A stretch of DNA of 64,000 nucleotides from Microbulbifer sp. A4B17 (GCF_003076275.1 NZ_CP029064.1:4320001-4384000), one strand, 5' to 3'; positions 1 to 9,202 are shown, counted from the stretch's first letter. Program-made: numbers and translations. The notes: generated by a model not told the origin, from the sequence alone.

Positions 1-210
1 GGGCAGCTCAAAATTAAAGAGCTACGTAGGGAGGCGGAGGAAACTCTGGATAGCAATTTCGACATCCGAAGCTTCCACGATACCCTGTTGGGGGCTGGTG
101 CGCTGCCACTCAATATTCTCGAAGAGCGTATGGACAACTGGCTGGAAAGCCAGGCCTCAGTGTCTGTTCACGTCGACATGCAGCAAGTTGAACAACCCGC
201 CACCAGCTGA
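1..210 (+). CDS. DUF885 family protein, C-terminal end (partial)
   Basis: The frame is open from the first base to a TGA at 208-210 and encodes 69 residues of a C-terminus; the start lies outside the window. The pattern of a basic helix (GQLKIKELR), then FDIRSFHDTLLGAGALPLNILEERMDNW, split here by its motifs FDIRSFHD and GALPLNILE, is typical of the end of DUF885 proteins. These are large proteins, often secreted or lipoproteins, of poorly defined hydrolase-like function. Nothing about its N-terminus or signal peptide can be judged. The call rests on recognition of the C-terminal motif only. Confidence 0.7.
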   Translation, partial: GQLKIKELRREAEETLDSNFDIRSFHDTLLGAGALPLNILEERMDNWLESQASVSVHVDMQQVEQPATS

Positions 211-221
211 CGATTTATTGC

Positions 222-238
222 GGCAGGAATTGCCTGCC
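222..238 (+). terminator. possible terminator after the DUF885 gene
   Basis: An inverted repeat (ggcagg / cctgcc with a 5-nt loop) starts 12 bases after the DUF885 stop codon and is followed within ten bases by a T-rich stretch. It would separate this gene from tcuA. The stem is short, so this is only a moderate call. Confidence 0.4.
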
Positions 239-311
239 CGCCTGTTTATTCTCTATTTTCACCTACCTTTTGCAATGAGACACAGGTCCATTGCAAAAGG
301 GTTTTCTACCG

Positions 312-1700
312 GTGAACAAGCACTACGACCTTGCCGTAATTGGGGGTGGCAATGCCGCCCTCTGCGCAGCTATAACTGCTGCCGAACTCGGGGCCAAGGT
401 GATTATCCTGGAAACTGCGCCCAAACCCTATCGAGGCGGTAATTCCCGCCACACCAGGGATATACGCTGTATGCACCGAGGCCCCCTGGGCCCACTGGAA
501 GGTGATTACAGTGAAGACGAATACTATGAAGATCTGTTAAAAGTTACCGGGGGTAAAACCAATGAGCAGTTAGCTCGGTTGGTGATACGCTCTTCGGAAA
601 GCGCACTTCCCTGGATGCAAAAGCACGGTGCCCACTTCCAACCACCTCTGTCCGGCACACTATCCCTCACACGCACCAATGCCTTTTTCCTCGGCGGCGG
701 TAAGTCCCTGGTTAACGCCTATTACCGCACTGCAGACAAATTAGGTGTTGATGTATTGTATCGGGCACACGTTAAGCACCTGCAGCTGAAAGGCAATCTT
801 ATTACTCGTGTCGACTATGTTTACGAGGGACAGCAATACCAAATTGAACCCAGCTCAGTTGTAGTTGCCTCCGGCGGATTTGAAGCCAATCTGGAGTGGT
901 TGGAAAAAGTCTGGGGGCCAGCTGCTGAAAATTTCCTGATACGCGGAACACCTTATAACCGGGGTGTGGTCTTGGAAGATTTACTGGAGCAAGGCGTGCA
1001 GTCCGTCGGAGATCCCACCCAGTGTCATGCAGTGGCAATTGACGGGCGAGCGCCGAAGTTTGATGGCGGCATAGTAACGCGCCTCGATTGTGTCCCCTTT
1101 TCCATCGTCGTTAACAAAGAGGCCCAGCGCTTTTATGACGAGGGAGAGGATATTTGGCCCAAACGCTATGCCATCTGGGGCCGCCTTGTCGCACAACAGC
1201 CAGACCAGGTGGCTTTTGCAATTATCGACTCCAAGTCTTTAAAAATGTTTATGCCGTCAGCATTCCCTCCTACCGAGGCGAATACCTTGGAGGAACTCGC
1301 GGAAAAAACCGGTTTACCCTCTGAAAAACTGATCGACACAATAGCGACCTTCAACTCTGCCTGTAGCAGTAGTGAAGCTTTTCATCCCACTGAGCTGGAT
1401 GGTGTCACCACCACCGGCCTGACACCAGAAAAAACCAACTGGGCCCGCCCCATCAACGAGCCACCATTTTACTGCTATAGCTTGCGCACCGGCGTTACCT
1501 TTACATATCTGGCACTCAAGATTGATGAGAATGCCCAGTGCAGCACTGCCACTGGGCTGGTAAAAAATCTGTGGGCTGCTGGGGAAACCATGGCCGGGTC
1601 AATTCTCAGTCAGGGATATCTTGCCGGGCTGGGTATGATGATCGGCACCGTTTTTGGACGTATCGCTGGCAGGGAAGCCGCTAACTATGCAAATGGATAA
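312..1700 (+). CDS. tcuA: FAD-dependent tricarballylate dehydrogenase (TcuA-like)
   Basis: The protein of about 462 residues starts with a Rossmann FAD-binding motif (YDLAVIGGGNAALCAA) and continues with the RGGNSRHTRDIR segment typical of TcuA/CobZ flavoproteins. A C-terminal FAD-binding segment (AGSILSQGYLAGLGMM) is present. In Salmonella TcuA oxidises tricarballylate to cis-aconitate and passes electrons to TcuB. An upstream in-frame TTG at 291 exists, but the GTG at 312 places the conserved Rossmann strand near the N-terminus and has AAGGG at 297-301 as a suitable ribosome site. It overlaps tcuB by 14 bases, so the two are cotranscribed. No tcuC transporter or tcuR regulator is next to the pair, so the physiological substrate is inferred from the family. 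Confidence 0.8.
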   Translation: MNKHYDLAVIGGGNAALCAAITAAELGAKVIILETAPKPYRGGNSRHTRDIRCMHRGPLGPLEGDYSEDEYYEDLLKVTGGKTNEQLARLVIRSSESALPWMQKHGAHFQPPLSGTLSLTRTNAFFLGGGKSLVNAYYRTADKLGVDVLYRAHVKHLQLKGNLITRVDYVYEGQQYQIEPSSVVVASGGFEANLEWLEKVWGPAAENFLIRGTPYNRGVVLEDLLEQGVQSVGDPTQCHAVAIDGRAPKFDGGIVTRLDCVPFSIVVNKEAQRFYDEGEDIWPKRYAIWGRLVAQQPDQVAFAIIDSKSLKMFMPSAFPPTEANTLEELAEKTGLPSEKLIDTIATFNSACSSSEAFHPTELDGVTTTGLTPEKTNWARPINEPPFYCYSLRTGVTFTYLALKIDENAQCSTATGLVKNLWAAGETMAGSILSQGYLAGLGMMIGTVFGRIAGREAANYANG

Positions 1701-2754
1701 TTTGGAAGAGGCGCGGCGGCAAGCAGAAATTTGTAATGCCTGTCGCTATTGCGAGGGCTACTGTGCCGTTTTTCCAGCACTTCAACTACACCGCTCTTTC
1801 TCAGAGGGAACCATCACCCAGTTGGCCAACCTCTGCCACAACTGTCGAGGTTGTTACTACGCCTGCCAGTATACCGCTCCCCACGAATTCAACATCAATA
1901 TTCCCCAAGTCATGGCCGAAGCGCGACAGAAAAGCTGGGAGTCTTTTGCCTGGCCCGGAGGTATCGCCAGAATTTTCCAAAAACGCGGCAGTCTGATCGC
2001 CCTGGCCACTATCATCGGATTTGCCGTTATCTTTTATGTCATAAGAGCACTGAAACCCAGTGGTGGCGAGGGCTTCTATGCAGTTATTTCCCACGCCACT
2101 ATGACCGGAATTTTTCTACCCGCTTTTCTATACCCGCTGTTTAGTATGGGGATCAGTTTACGTCGCTACTGGAGGAAAGTCGGCGGAGAAGAAATTACCT
2201 GGGATCACTTTAGAAGAGCATTAATTTCTGCAGGGAAACTAAAGAATCTATCCGGGGGCCACGGGGACGGATGTAACTTCGAGGAGGAAGACCGATTCAG
2301 CAACCAGCGAAGATACGCACATCAAGCTGTTTTATACGGCTTTTTATTGTGCTTTGCAGCTACCTGCTCGGGCGCTGTCATGTATTACTTTCTAAACATG
2401 CCAGGGCCTTACCCGATTTTTTCAATACCCAAATTACTTGGTATTCCCGGTGGTTTACTCATATTAGTGGGGTGTAGCAAGCTTATCCAACTAAAGCTCA
2501 AGGCTGATCCAGAACTGGGCTCTGCAAGGGTTTGGAGTGGGGAGATGGGGTTTGTTGGCCTACTGTTATTTATCGCACTCAGTGGCCTATTATTATTTGT
2601 CCTAGGGGGAACAGCCGCACTCCCCCTACTATTGGATTTACACTTGGGTGCAGTTCTCGCATTTTTTTTACTTACGCCCTACACCAAAATGGCTCATGGT
2701 TTTTATCGGATGGCAGCTTTGATTCGGGACGCTCAAATGAAAACTGAAAGTTAA
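1687..2754 (+). CDS. tcuB: tricarballylate utilisation protein B, iron-sulfur membrane protein
   Basis: TcuB/CitB-type electron-transfer protein of about 355 residues. Near the N-terminus are two cysteine clusters, CNACRYCEGYC and CHNCRGCYYAC, which fit [4Fe-4S] centres. The C-terminal two thirds contain several hydrophobic segments. In the known system TcuB reoxidises the FAD of TcuA and passes electrons to the quinone pool. The ATG at 1687 was chosen because AGGGAAG (1671-1677) lies nine bases upstream; an in-frame ATG at 1654 lacks such a site and would lengthen the overlap with tcuA. It ends 18 bases from the convergent TonB receptor gene with no evident terminator between. Confidence 0.82.
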   Translation: MQMDNLEEARRQAEICNACRYCEGYCAVFPALQLHRSFSEGTITQLANLCHNCRGCYYACQYTAPHEFNINIPQVMAEARQKSWESFAWPGGIARIFQKRGSLIALATIIGFAVIFYVIRALKPSGGEGFYAVISHATMTGIFLPAFLYPLFSMGISLRRYWRKVGGEEITWDHFRRALISAGKLKNLSGGHGDGCNFEEEDRFSNQRRYAHQAVLYGFLLCFAATCSGAVMYYFLNMPGPYPIFSIPKLLGIPGGLLILVGCSKLIQLKLKADPELGSARVWSGEMGFVGLLLFIALSGLLLFVLGGTAALPLLLDLHLGAVLAFFLLTPYTKMAHGFYRMAALIRDAQMKTES

Positions 2755-2772
2755 AAGCAAGCCCTTACTATA

Positions 2773-4857
2773 TTACCAATCAAAATTAATTCCGAAGTAA
2801 ATTGAGCGAGGCTCTCCGGGGAAATACCGGCTACCACCAAAACTACTGTAATCAGCACGCTCAGCGTAGGCTTTATCAGTAATATTCAGTATTCGAGTAG
2901 AAATTTCATATTGTTTCCACTGCCAGGCCAAATGGAGGTTCAGTAAGTCATGTCCTGGATACCGATGAGCATTTTGAGGATCTGTAAAATAGCTACCCTG
3001 ATGTAACCATTCAAGCTCCGCTGATACCAAAGAATTCGGGGACCAGTGAAGTCGATAACTACCAAAGGTCTTTGGCGCAGAATCTACAAGCTTTCCATCC
3101 AGTTCTACACCTTGCAACTCCCTTTGATCTGCATAGCGATGTTCTGCATAGCTGGTACTCACCTTTAGCCGTAAGCTTTCAGTGAATTCATAATCGACAG
3201 CCAACTCAACTCCCCAGTGCCGGGTTTTCCCATTGGACTGGTTAAAATAGTCAGCATCACGAAATATTACATTCTCCTTTTTCATCGTATAAGCCACCCA
3301 CTCATATGACAAAGAGTCGCCTATTTTCCTCAGCCCCACTTCAAAGCTATTAATTTCCTCTGGATCCAGCTCTGCAACTGTTTGTTCTCGTTGTAACCGA
3401 TATAACTCTGTAGCTTGGGCCACACGATAACCCTGGGCTAATTGAGCAAAAAATTGTAGCTCATTATTTAACCATAACAGCGCTCCCAACTTGGGTGAGA
3501 TATTGTTGAAGCGATCTTTTCGGTCATCTGGCCGGCTAAACCGACAGCCTCCAAAGTCACAAGGCAATCCATTCTCATCTGTGCGCCCAGAAAGCATTTG
3601 ATTGTCGTAGTCATAGTGTGCAGATTCAATCCTGACTCCGCCAGTGACTTCTAATTTATCATTAACCTTCCAGGTTGCCGATGTATAGGGAGCGACGTTC
3701 CAGGCTACGACTTCGTAATCGTAGTGCTTTCCCACTGGTATGGTTGCCTGCAGAAACTCAGAGCCCTCGATAACACTCTCTTGGGTTTCCAAGAGATATC
3801 CTTTACTTAATTCAGTATCAATACCGGTTAGCAGATTAAGCTTTTCGCCCAGCTCCAGATAATAACTGCTTCTTATACCAACACTCTCCTGACCATTTTC
3901 CTCCATTGGTTGCCCCGGTAAATAATGCTGTAGAAAACGCATGTCAGTTTTACGGAGGTAAGGAGCCAGATGTAATTGACTAGTTTGATTCATAGGTATA
4001 TCAATCAGAGAGTAAAATCTGAGAGAGTTGGCATCTCGAAACGCCTCTGGATTTGGGTTGGTACGACTCAATCGACGATTGCGGTAAACTCCGTCACCCT
4101 CGACGTAACCAGCCGTCTCCTGATTTAAGCTTGTCGCTACTAGACGAGTTCGAACTCTGCTATCACCGACCTGGTGAGTGTATTGAATGCTAGCCTTTTG
4201 CTGGTCCAATCCTGACTGGTCCCTATATCCTCCATCAGCCATCAAATACAAATCTGCACTGATCACATCACCTTCACTACTGAGGCGATGATCTGCTGAC
4301 ACACCCACTCGATAGTAATCGTGGGGCCCCGCTTCAGCGTTGAGAGACCCATTCTCTCCTTCTACAGGATCGCGGCTGATAATATTGATCAATCCATGCA
4401 TTGCATTAGAGCCATAGAGGGTACCAGCAGGCCCTCTAATAACTTCGACATGCCGAGCTGTCTCGCTGAAGGATTCAAATAGCTCGTTGATATTACAAAA
4501 TCCATTTGCTCTCAGTGGTATCCCATCTTCTGCTGTCAACAAACCACCACAGGCTCCGGTACCAGTCAGTACTGGAGAACGTAAAGCTGGCAGGTATTCC
4601 TGTCCATTCCCTCTTGTCAGGTTTGCTCCAGGTACACTCACCAGACTTTGTTGGATATGGGTATTACCACTTTTTCTGAGCACATCATTATCTACAACAG
4701 TAATACTCTCAACCCGCTGTAAAATATCCTGTTCATATCTACCCACAGTAACAACGAGGGTTTCAATCTGAGTTTCACCGCCATGTGAAAAATTGATCGG
4801 AAGCAGAGCCAGTGCAATATAACTCAAAGTGATCTTGTTTATGATCCTCAAGTCCAT
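2773..4857 (-). CDS. TonB-dependent outer-membrane receptor
   Basis: A receptor of about 694 residues with a signal peptide (hydrophobic LSYIALALLPINF after basic residues), a plug domain (VTVGRYEQDILQ, VEVIRGPAGTLYGSNAMHGLINI) and a long beta-barrel ending in aromatic residues (GINFDW). The general family imports ferric siderophores, vitamins or other ligands across the outer membrane using TonB energy. The start at 4857 places the signal peptide at the N-terminus; an in-frame ATG at 4926 would add a long leader. It lies on the same strand as speA and within 0.6 kb of it, so it may be the ferric-petrobactin receptor of the adjacent cluster. That is an inference: no Fur-box-like palindrome was seen in the 200 bases upstream. 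Confidence 0.8.
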   Translation of the reverse strand: MDLRIINKITLSYIALALLPINFSHGGETQIETLVVTVGRYEQDILQRVESITVVDNDVLRKSGNTHIQQSLVSVPGANLTRGNGQEYLPALRSPVLTGTGACGGLLTAEDGIPLRANGFCNINELFESFSETARHVEVIRGPAGTLYGSNAMHGLINIISRDPVEGENGSLNAEAGPHDYYRVGVSADHRLSSEGDVISADLYLMADGGYRDQSGLDQQKASIQYTHQVGDSRVRTRLVATSLNQETAGYVEGDGVYRNRRLSRTNPNPEAFRDANSLRFYSLIDIPMNQTSQLHLAPYLRKTDMRFLQHYLPGQPMEENGQESVGIRSSYYLELGEKLNLLTGIDTELSKGYLLETQESVIEGSEFLQATIPVGKHYDYEVVAWNVAPYTSATWKVNDKLEVTGGVRIESAHYDYDNQMLSGRTDENGLPCDFGGCRFSRPDDRKDRFNNISPKLGALLWLNNELQFFAQLAQGYRVAQATELYRLQREQTVAELDPEEINSFEVGLRKIGDSLSYEWVAYTMKKENVIFRDADYFNQSNGKTRHWGVELAVDYEFTESLRLKVSTSYAEHRYADQRELQGVELDGKLVDSAPKTFGSYRLHWSPNSLVSAELEWLHQGSYFTDPQNAHRYPGHDLLNLHLAWQWKQYEISTRILNITDKAYAERADYSSFGGSRYFPGEPRSIYFGINFDW

Positions 4858-5434
4858 ATCCCTATTCTTTAACAAGTAGAACATCTTATTTATTACCAGA
4901 TAATACCAGAAAACTACATTCATCATCTTTATAAATATAAGCTAATTCTAATTTTCTTACTAAATGGCGTAAAATTTCATATTTTGCTTCTCGCCACTTT
5001 TTACATAATAAGAAATGAAAGTAACAATTAGACAAAGAAACAAGAAAATTTAAAACTCTTAATAAATATTACAGGAAAGAAATCTTCAGACTACAAGCCT
5101 ACTGAAGATTAAAAGTAAGCATATTCAGAATCCTGCACTAGCTATAAAAAAGAATAGATCCTATATAAGTGTACAATCCGATCACTATAGAAAATTAGCT
5201 GATACTAAAGCAGCCAATATAAACCTACAACACTAAATCAGGATAAGTGCTAACAGCATAATTATATAAAACAGGAAATTTATTAACGTGGTCAGGAGTT
5301 AGCTTCACAGAGTAGGGCTTAAATATTTTAGCCAGATCAAAGATCTGGCATCGTCGACATAATTGGATTTAACCTTTCACATATACAGCTAATGATTTAA
5401 AAATGTCACATCTCTCACTGTTTTCTACTGTATT
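4858..5434. other. AT-rich intergenic region between speA and the TonB receptor
   Basis: No plausible gene was seen in this stretch. It contains two hairpins downstream of speA: a perfect 8-bp stem at 5331-5349 (listed separately) and a 9-bp AT-rich stem at 5081-5110 (aatcttcag / ctgaagatt, 12-nt loop) followed on the minus strand by a T-rich run. The receptor promoter must lie in the left part, but no convincing -35/-10 pair or Fur box was recognised. Confidence 0.5.
5331..5349 (-). terminator. hairpin downstream of speA, possible terminator
   Basis: Perfect inverted repeat gccagatc-aaa-gatctggc lies 86 bases after the speA stop codon. On the minus strand it is followed by TAAAATATTT, which is AU-rich but not a clean T tract. 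It is probably the end of the DUF2218-speA transcript, either as a terminator or as an RNA-protecting stem. Confidence 0.45.
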
Positions 5435-7369
5435 CTAATCTCTTTCATAATAGGTATAACCTTGCATACTTGCATTGAAGGTCTTAATTATTTGCTGACG
5501 TTCACGAGCGCTAATACGCCCACTGCGAACAGCCGCTTCAACCTTATTACGAAAACGCGTCTTTACTTCATGCGGCTGATACTCAACATAGCTTAAAACA
5601 TCCTCAATAGTATCCCCATGAACCTCTTTCACAAACTCAAAGCTGGCACCTGAATTCAGTCTCACACTGACAACATTCGTATCACCAAATAAATTATGCA
5701 GATCACCTAGAGTTTCCTGATAAGCGCCCACTAAGAAAACACCGAGGTAGTACTCCTCGCCTTGCTTTATTGAATGCAGAGGTAAGGTTCTTTCGATTTG
5801 CTGATTAACTACGAATCGCTCAATTTTCCCATCACAATCACAAGTAATGTCGGCTAAGATAGCACGCCGATTTGGAGTCTCATTTAGTCGATGAATAGGC
5901 ATAACAGGAAATAACTGATCAATAGCCCAGCTATCAGGTAAGGACTGAAATAAACTAAAATTACCATAATAGATATCAGCTAATGAGTCTGCCAACCCTT
6001 CCAGATCTTCAGGTATTCGCTCCATTTCTGAAAGAGTCTCTTTTATACGATGCAAAACATTGTAATAAATTGTCTCTGACACAGAACGAACACGAAGATC
6101 TATTTGACCACGCTTAAATAATTCACGAACTTCATCCCGATAAAACTGCGCATCATTGAAGCACTCTTGTAATCTTTGAGGCTTCAAGTAAGTCAGGATT
6201 TCACGCATATTTTGAAGCAATTGATGCTCATCTTCCTCAGCTTCCTTAAGCTCTTCTGAGTCGAAACTTACGAAATCAAGGATATTAAAGAGCAAAATTG
6301 ATGTGTAGGCTACAGTAGCACGACCAGACTCCGTAACAATTACCGGATGAGGTAAGTTTTTACTATCTAATGTACTCTTAATTGTATCAATAATATCTTC
6401 GCAGTATTCCTCAAGTGAGTAATTTCGGCTTTGCCCAGTACTTGACTGTCTGCCGGTGTAGTCAACTGCTAAACCACCACCTAAATCAATATACTTTAAT
6501 GCCACACCCTCTTTACATAAATCGGAATAATAGCGACAGGCTTCTAGTACACCACCGCGGATATCGCGGATATTAGGAATCTGAGAGCCCAAATGGCAAT
6601 GCAATAACTCAAGACAGTTGAGCATTTGATGCTCTTTTAAGTAATCAACCACATGTATAAGCTGGCTTGAAGAGAGCCCAAATACACTTCTCTCACCACT
6701 GGTAGCACTCCAATGACCACTTACTTGAGTCGTCATTTTAACGCGCACCCCAATATGAGGAAAAATATCTAACGCTTGACTTCGCTCTACAATAATTGGC
6801 AGTTCGGTTAAGGTTTCAATAACAAAGATACACTTCAATCCAAGCTTTGTTGCCTCTAATCCCAGCTCTATAAATTCTTGGTCCTTATAGCCATTACAAA
6901 TAATTAGGCTATCAAGTTCTTCGATGGTAGATAAAGCTGCAATCATTTCGGCTTTACTACCAACTTCAAATCCATGCTGATAACGAGAACCAAATTGAGC
7001 CACCTCATCAACAATTTGGGCCTGCTGGTTTACTTTAATTGGATAAACACCTTGGTATTTATTCTGATAACCCAGTTTTTCGATTATCTGACGAAAAGTT
7101 TCGTTAAGTGAGCTAATACTTTTATCAAGAATATTCTCGATACGCAGTAAAACAGGCATGTGTAAATCGCGGTCCTGCATACCCTCGATAATTTGCATCA
7201 AGGGAACAGCGTTTGCCTCGTCATGATTAGGGTTTTTTACGACAACATTACCCTGTGAATCTATATCGAAATAACCATTACCCCACTGATTAACACCATA
7301 AACATTCCCTGCCTCGGCTATACTCCACTGGGCATTAATTTCACTTTCGATTTTATCTTTCTCTAACAT
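5435..7369 (-). CDS. speA: biosynthetic arginine decarboxylase
   Basis: The 644-residue length and motifs match the PLP-dependent biosynthetic arginine decarboxylase that converts arginine to agmatine. The PLP lysine lies in GVYPIKVNQQ (K112). HCHLGSQIPN, the glycine-rich DLGGGLAVDYTG and the C-terminal arginine decarboxylase region are also visible. It begins 10 bases after the DUF2218 gene, so the two form an operon headed by a Fur-box-like site at 7788-7806. Placement beside the asb genes and Fur control are unusual for speA. Together with aguA and aguB at 18-20 kb it completes a route to putrescine, which suggests it supplies the amine of the siderophore rather than serving only housekeeping polyamine synthesis. 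This second copy idea is inference, as the rest of the genome is not visible. Confidence 0.93.
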   Translation of the reverse strand: MLEKDKIESEINAQWSIAEAGNVYGVNQWGNGYFDIDSQGNVVVKNPNHDEANAVPLMQIIEGMQDRDLHMPVLLRIENILDKSISSLNETFRQIIEKLGYQNKYQGVYPIKVNQQAQIVDEVAQFGSRYQHGFEVGSKAEMIAALSTIEELDSLIICNGYKDQEFIELGLEATKLGLKCIFVIETLTELPIIVERSQALDIFPHIGVRVKMTTQVSGHWSATSGERSVFGLSSSQLIHVVDYLKEHQMLNCLELLHCHLGSQIPNIRDIRGGVLEACRYYSDLCKEGVALKYIDLGGGLAVDYTGRQSSTGQSRNYSLEEYCEDIIDTIKSTLDSKNLPHPVIVTESGRATVAYTSILLFNILDFVSFDSEELKEAEEDEHQLLQNMREILTYLKPQRLQECFNDAQFYRDEVRELFKRGQIDLRVRSVSETIYYNVLHRIKETLSEMERIPEDLEGLADSLADIYYGNFSLFQSLPDSWAIDQLFPVMPIHRLNETPNRRAILADITCDCDGKIERFVVNQQIERTLPLHSIKQGEEYYLGVFLVGAYQETLGDLHNLFGDTNVVSVRLNSGASFEFVKEVHGDTIEDVLSYVEYQPHEVKTRFRNKVEAAVRSGRISARERQQIIKTFNASMQGYTYYERD

Positions 7370-7379
7370 CTTTTTACCA

Positions 7380-7709
7380 TTAAGAATTCATTAGATTCCA
7401 CTGAGGTGAACATTCCACACCTTTCGCAAATCGTAAGAAGTGGGAATCAATGCAATCTATGATCTCTTTTAACTCCGCACCAGAGTTAGCACCACAACGC
7501 AAATCCAACTGATCTCCACTTCCATTCATATCACAGAAACCCATATCAAACTCAATATGGCCGCGCTCACTGCTCCACCGGGCATTAACTTTGTGAGCGA
7601 AGTGCTTACACAAACGCCGAATCATCTTCTGGCTGTCAATGTGAATTACCGTTGAAAAAGCTAAAAATTGGCTATCATGCTCAGCCTCAACTTTATTAAT
7701 AGTGCTCAT
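7380..7709 (-). CDS. DUF2218 domain protein
   Basis: A 109-residue protein with the DUF2218 pattern: a RRLCKHFAHKV helix, then a GHIEFDMGFCDM strand pair, then DQLDLRCGANSGAELKEIIDCIDSHFLRFA, described here only by its ends DQLDLRC and SHFLRFA. DUF2218 proteins have no firmly assigned biochemical role but occur in iron-acquisition loci and other metabolic settings. It is the first gene of a two-gene operon with speA and lies just downstream of a near-consensus Fur box, so its expression should rise under iron limitation. There is no signal peptide, which suggests a cytoplasmic protein. The family assignment is fairly firm, the function unknown. Confidence 0.72.
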   Translation of the reverse strand: MSTINKVEAEHDSQFLAFSTVIHIDSQKMIRRLCKHFAHKVNARWSSERGHIEFDMGFCDMNGSGDQLDLRCGANSGAELKEIIDCIDSHFLRFAKGVECSPQWNLMNS

Positions 7710-8040
7710 ATCCCCACTTCTAAATTAATTCACTTTATGCTGAGCCAACTTTCAAACGAAAAGATGTATTCAGCAATTAACACCCCTGGTAATGATAATC
7801 ATTATCAAAGATGTTAATTGCTTTCATTGCCGAAAAAAACCACTTTTACAATTGTTACGACAGCATAATAGCTAATAAAAACTGTCAATAATTAAAATAT
7901 TTTGAGTTCAAAGGCAGCTTCAAGCTTGTTAATGTTAAACAAACCTGATTAGAGTTTTAGAGAAGAGAAAATACTTAAGTAATATCTAAGCCGATACTTT
8001 ATGCACCCCAATTTACCGTCTTAAATAAGCTAGTCTTTTA
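7710..8040. other. intergenic region with Fur box, between DUF2218 gene and response regulator
   Basis: This 331-base stretch holds the promoter region of the DUF2218-speA operon, with the Fur box at 7788-7806. The remainder, towards the stop codon of the response regulator gene, shows no recognisable gene or clear hairpin. Confidence 0.6.
7788..7806 (-). promoter_or_regulatory. Fur box upstream of the DUF2218-speA operon
   Basis: The sequence ggtaatgataatcattatc matches 18 of 19 positions of the Fur consensus GATAATGATAATCATTATC. It lies about 80 bases upstream of the DUF2218 start codon. Ferric uptake regulator bound to ferrous iron would repress the operon. This is the best match of the four Fur-like sites in the locus. 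Confidence 0.88.
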
Positions 8041-8724
8041 TTACGAAAATCTATAGCCTTTGCCATGAATCGTAGCAAAGCGGTCAGCCGATATACCAAC
8101 TTCAATAAACTTTTTCCTGATACGACTGAGGTGCATCTCAAGGCTTCGATCGTAACGAGAAAATTGTCTGTTAAGTACCGCACGATATAAAAATTGCTTA
8201 CTAACTACTTTGAACCGGTTCTCAGCGAGTATCCAAAGTAATCGAAACTGAATAGGTGTAAACGCTAAATTATCTCCCCTATAAAAAACCTGCTGCCTTG
8301 ATTTTAATAACCTTAAGTGATCGATATCAATCTCACCCTTAATGTTACTTTCCCCCTTGTTAGTTCGACGCAGTATTGCGTTTATACGCAGCACTATCTC
8401 AGTGGAATCAATCGGCTTGGATATGAAATCATCAGCCCCCTGCCGAAAGCTCTCTATCCTTTTTGCCGTTGTATTAATTGAAGAGAGAACAATTACAGGC
8501 GTTTGCCCCCAGCTACGTATAGCCTGTAAAGGTGATAAATCATCATTGGTGGGCAAAAACGCATTGACTAAAATAAGATCAAAATAGTCTGCGGGCATTA
8601 CCATCAACCCTTCACTAACATCTTGACATTGAGTGACATTAAATCCTTGCTTTTGCAAAGTACCGCTCAATTGTTTGCTTATTTTAGTATCACTTTCCAA
8701 TATTAAAATATGCGCAGTTGCCAC
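8041..8724 (-). CDS. OmpR-family response regulator with atypical receiver
   Basis: A 227-residue protein with an N-terminal receiver domain (about 1-120) and a C-terminal winged-helix domain (about 128-227; FTPIQFRLLWILAE, SRYDRSLEMHLSRIRKKF, TIHGKGYRF). The position of the phosphoacceptor aspartate is asparagine (ILVNAFLP, N54), and the upstream acidic patch is E-S-D (residues 10-12). The switch serine (VIVLSS) and the lysine of FISKP are kept. Such receivers usually cannot be phosphorylated in the normal way and act without a kinase or respond to other signals. No histidine kinase gene is in the window. It sits between the two Fur-boxed units of the petrobactin locus, so it could be a local regulator, but nothing visible proves this. 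Confidence 0.85.
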   Translation of the reverse strand: MATAHILILESDTKISKQLSGTLQKQGFNVTQCQDVSEGLMVMPADYFDLILVNAFLPTNDDLSPLQAIRSWGQTPVIVLSSINTTAKRIESFRQGADDFISKPIDSTEIVLRINAILRRTNKGESNIKGEIDIDHLRLLKSRQQVFYRGDNLAFTPIQFRLLWILAENRFKVVSKQFLYRAVLNRQFSRYDRSLEMHLSRIRKKFIEVGISADRFATIHGKGYRFS

Positions 8725-9202
8725 AACAGCCTCTTATTCATAACCAAATTAAAACTCGAATTTTTTGGATCCAAAATTATCCATAGCGTAAAAATACTCC
8801 CACCCGCCGACGACTTTAATATGAGGATACCCGCCTGAAACCAACGTATAAATTTTACTTTTGGCGACTAACAGGAGTTTTAATAGTACATTTTCTAAGC
8901 TATCTTCAAAGGAAGAACACGTGACTTACATGGACATTTAGCACTGCAAAACATCAATACTGCTGTGCACTTCCTGTACAACCACTGCACGGGACACTCT
9001 ATTAGCATACTTAGTGCCCGACACAATATTGCATTGGCCCTAAAACAAAATCTGTTCACATTTAGAGCATCAAAACTTCACGATGCAGCTTTATGTATCA
9101 ACCTGAATTTATCGATATTAATGATAATCACTATCATTTGCAATAAGTGGAATATATAATACTGCTCCAGAACCTATTTTTCTCATGATTTGAGACACTT
9201 TA
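8725..9202. other. divergent promoter region between response regulator and MATE exporter
   Basis: No gene of merit was seen here. It serves as the 5' region for both flanking genes and carries a Fur-like box at 9117-9135 near the MATE gene. A TATAAT hexamer at 9155-9160 may be the -10 element of that gene, with no good -35 element. Confidence 0.55.
9117..9135 (+). promoter_or_regulatory. Fur box upstream of the MATE exporter gene
   Basis: The sequence attaatgataatcactatc matches 16 of 19 positions of the Fur consensus. It ends about 68 bases before the start codon and just upstream of a TATAAT at 9155-9160, a position compatible with repression. Confidence 0.78.

Noticed and set aside
8965-9159. 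64-codon plus-strand frame
   Set aside because: It overlaps the Fur box of the MATE gene, has no good ribosome site and resembles no protein family.
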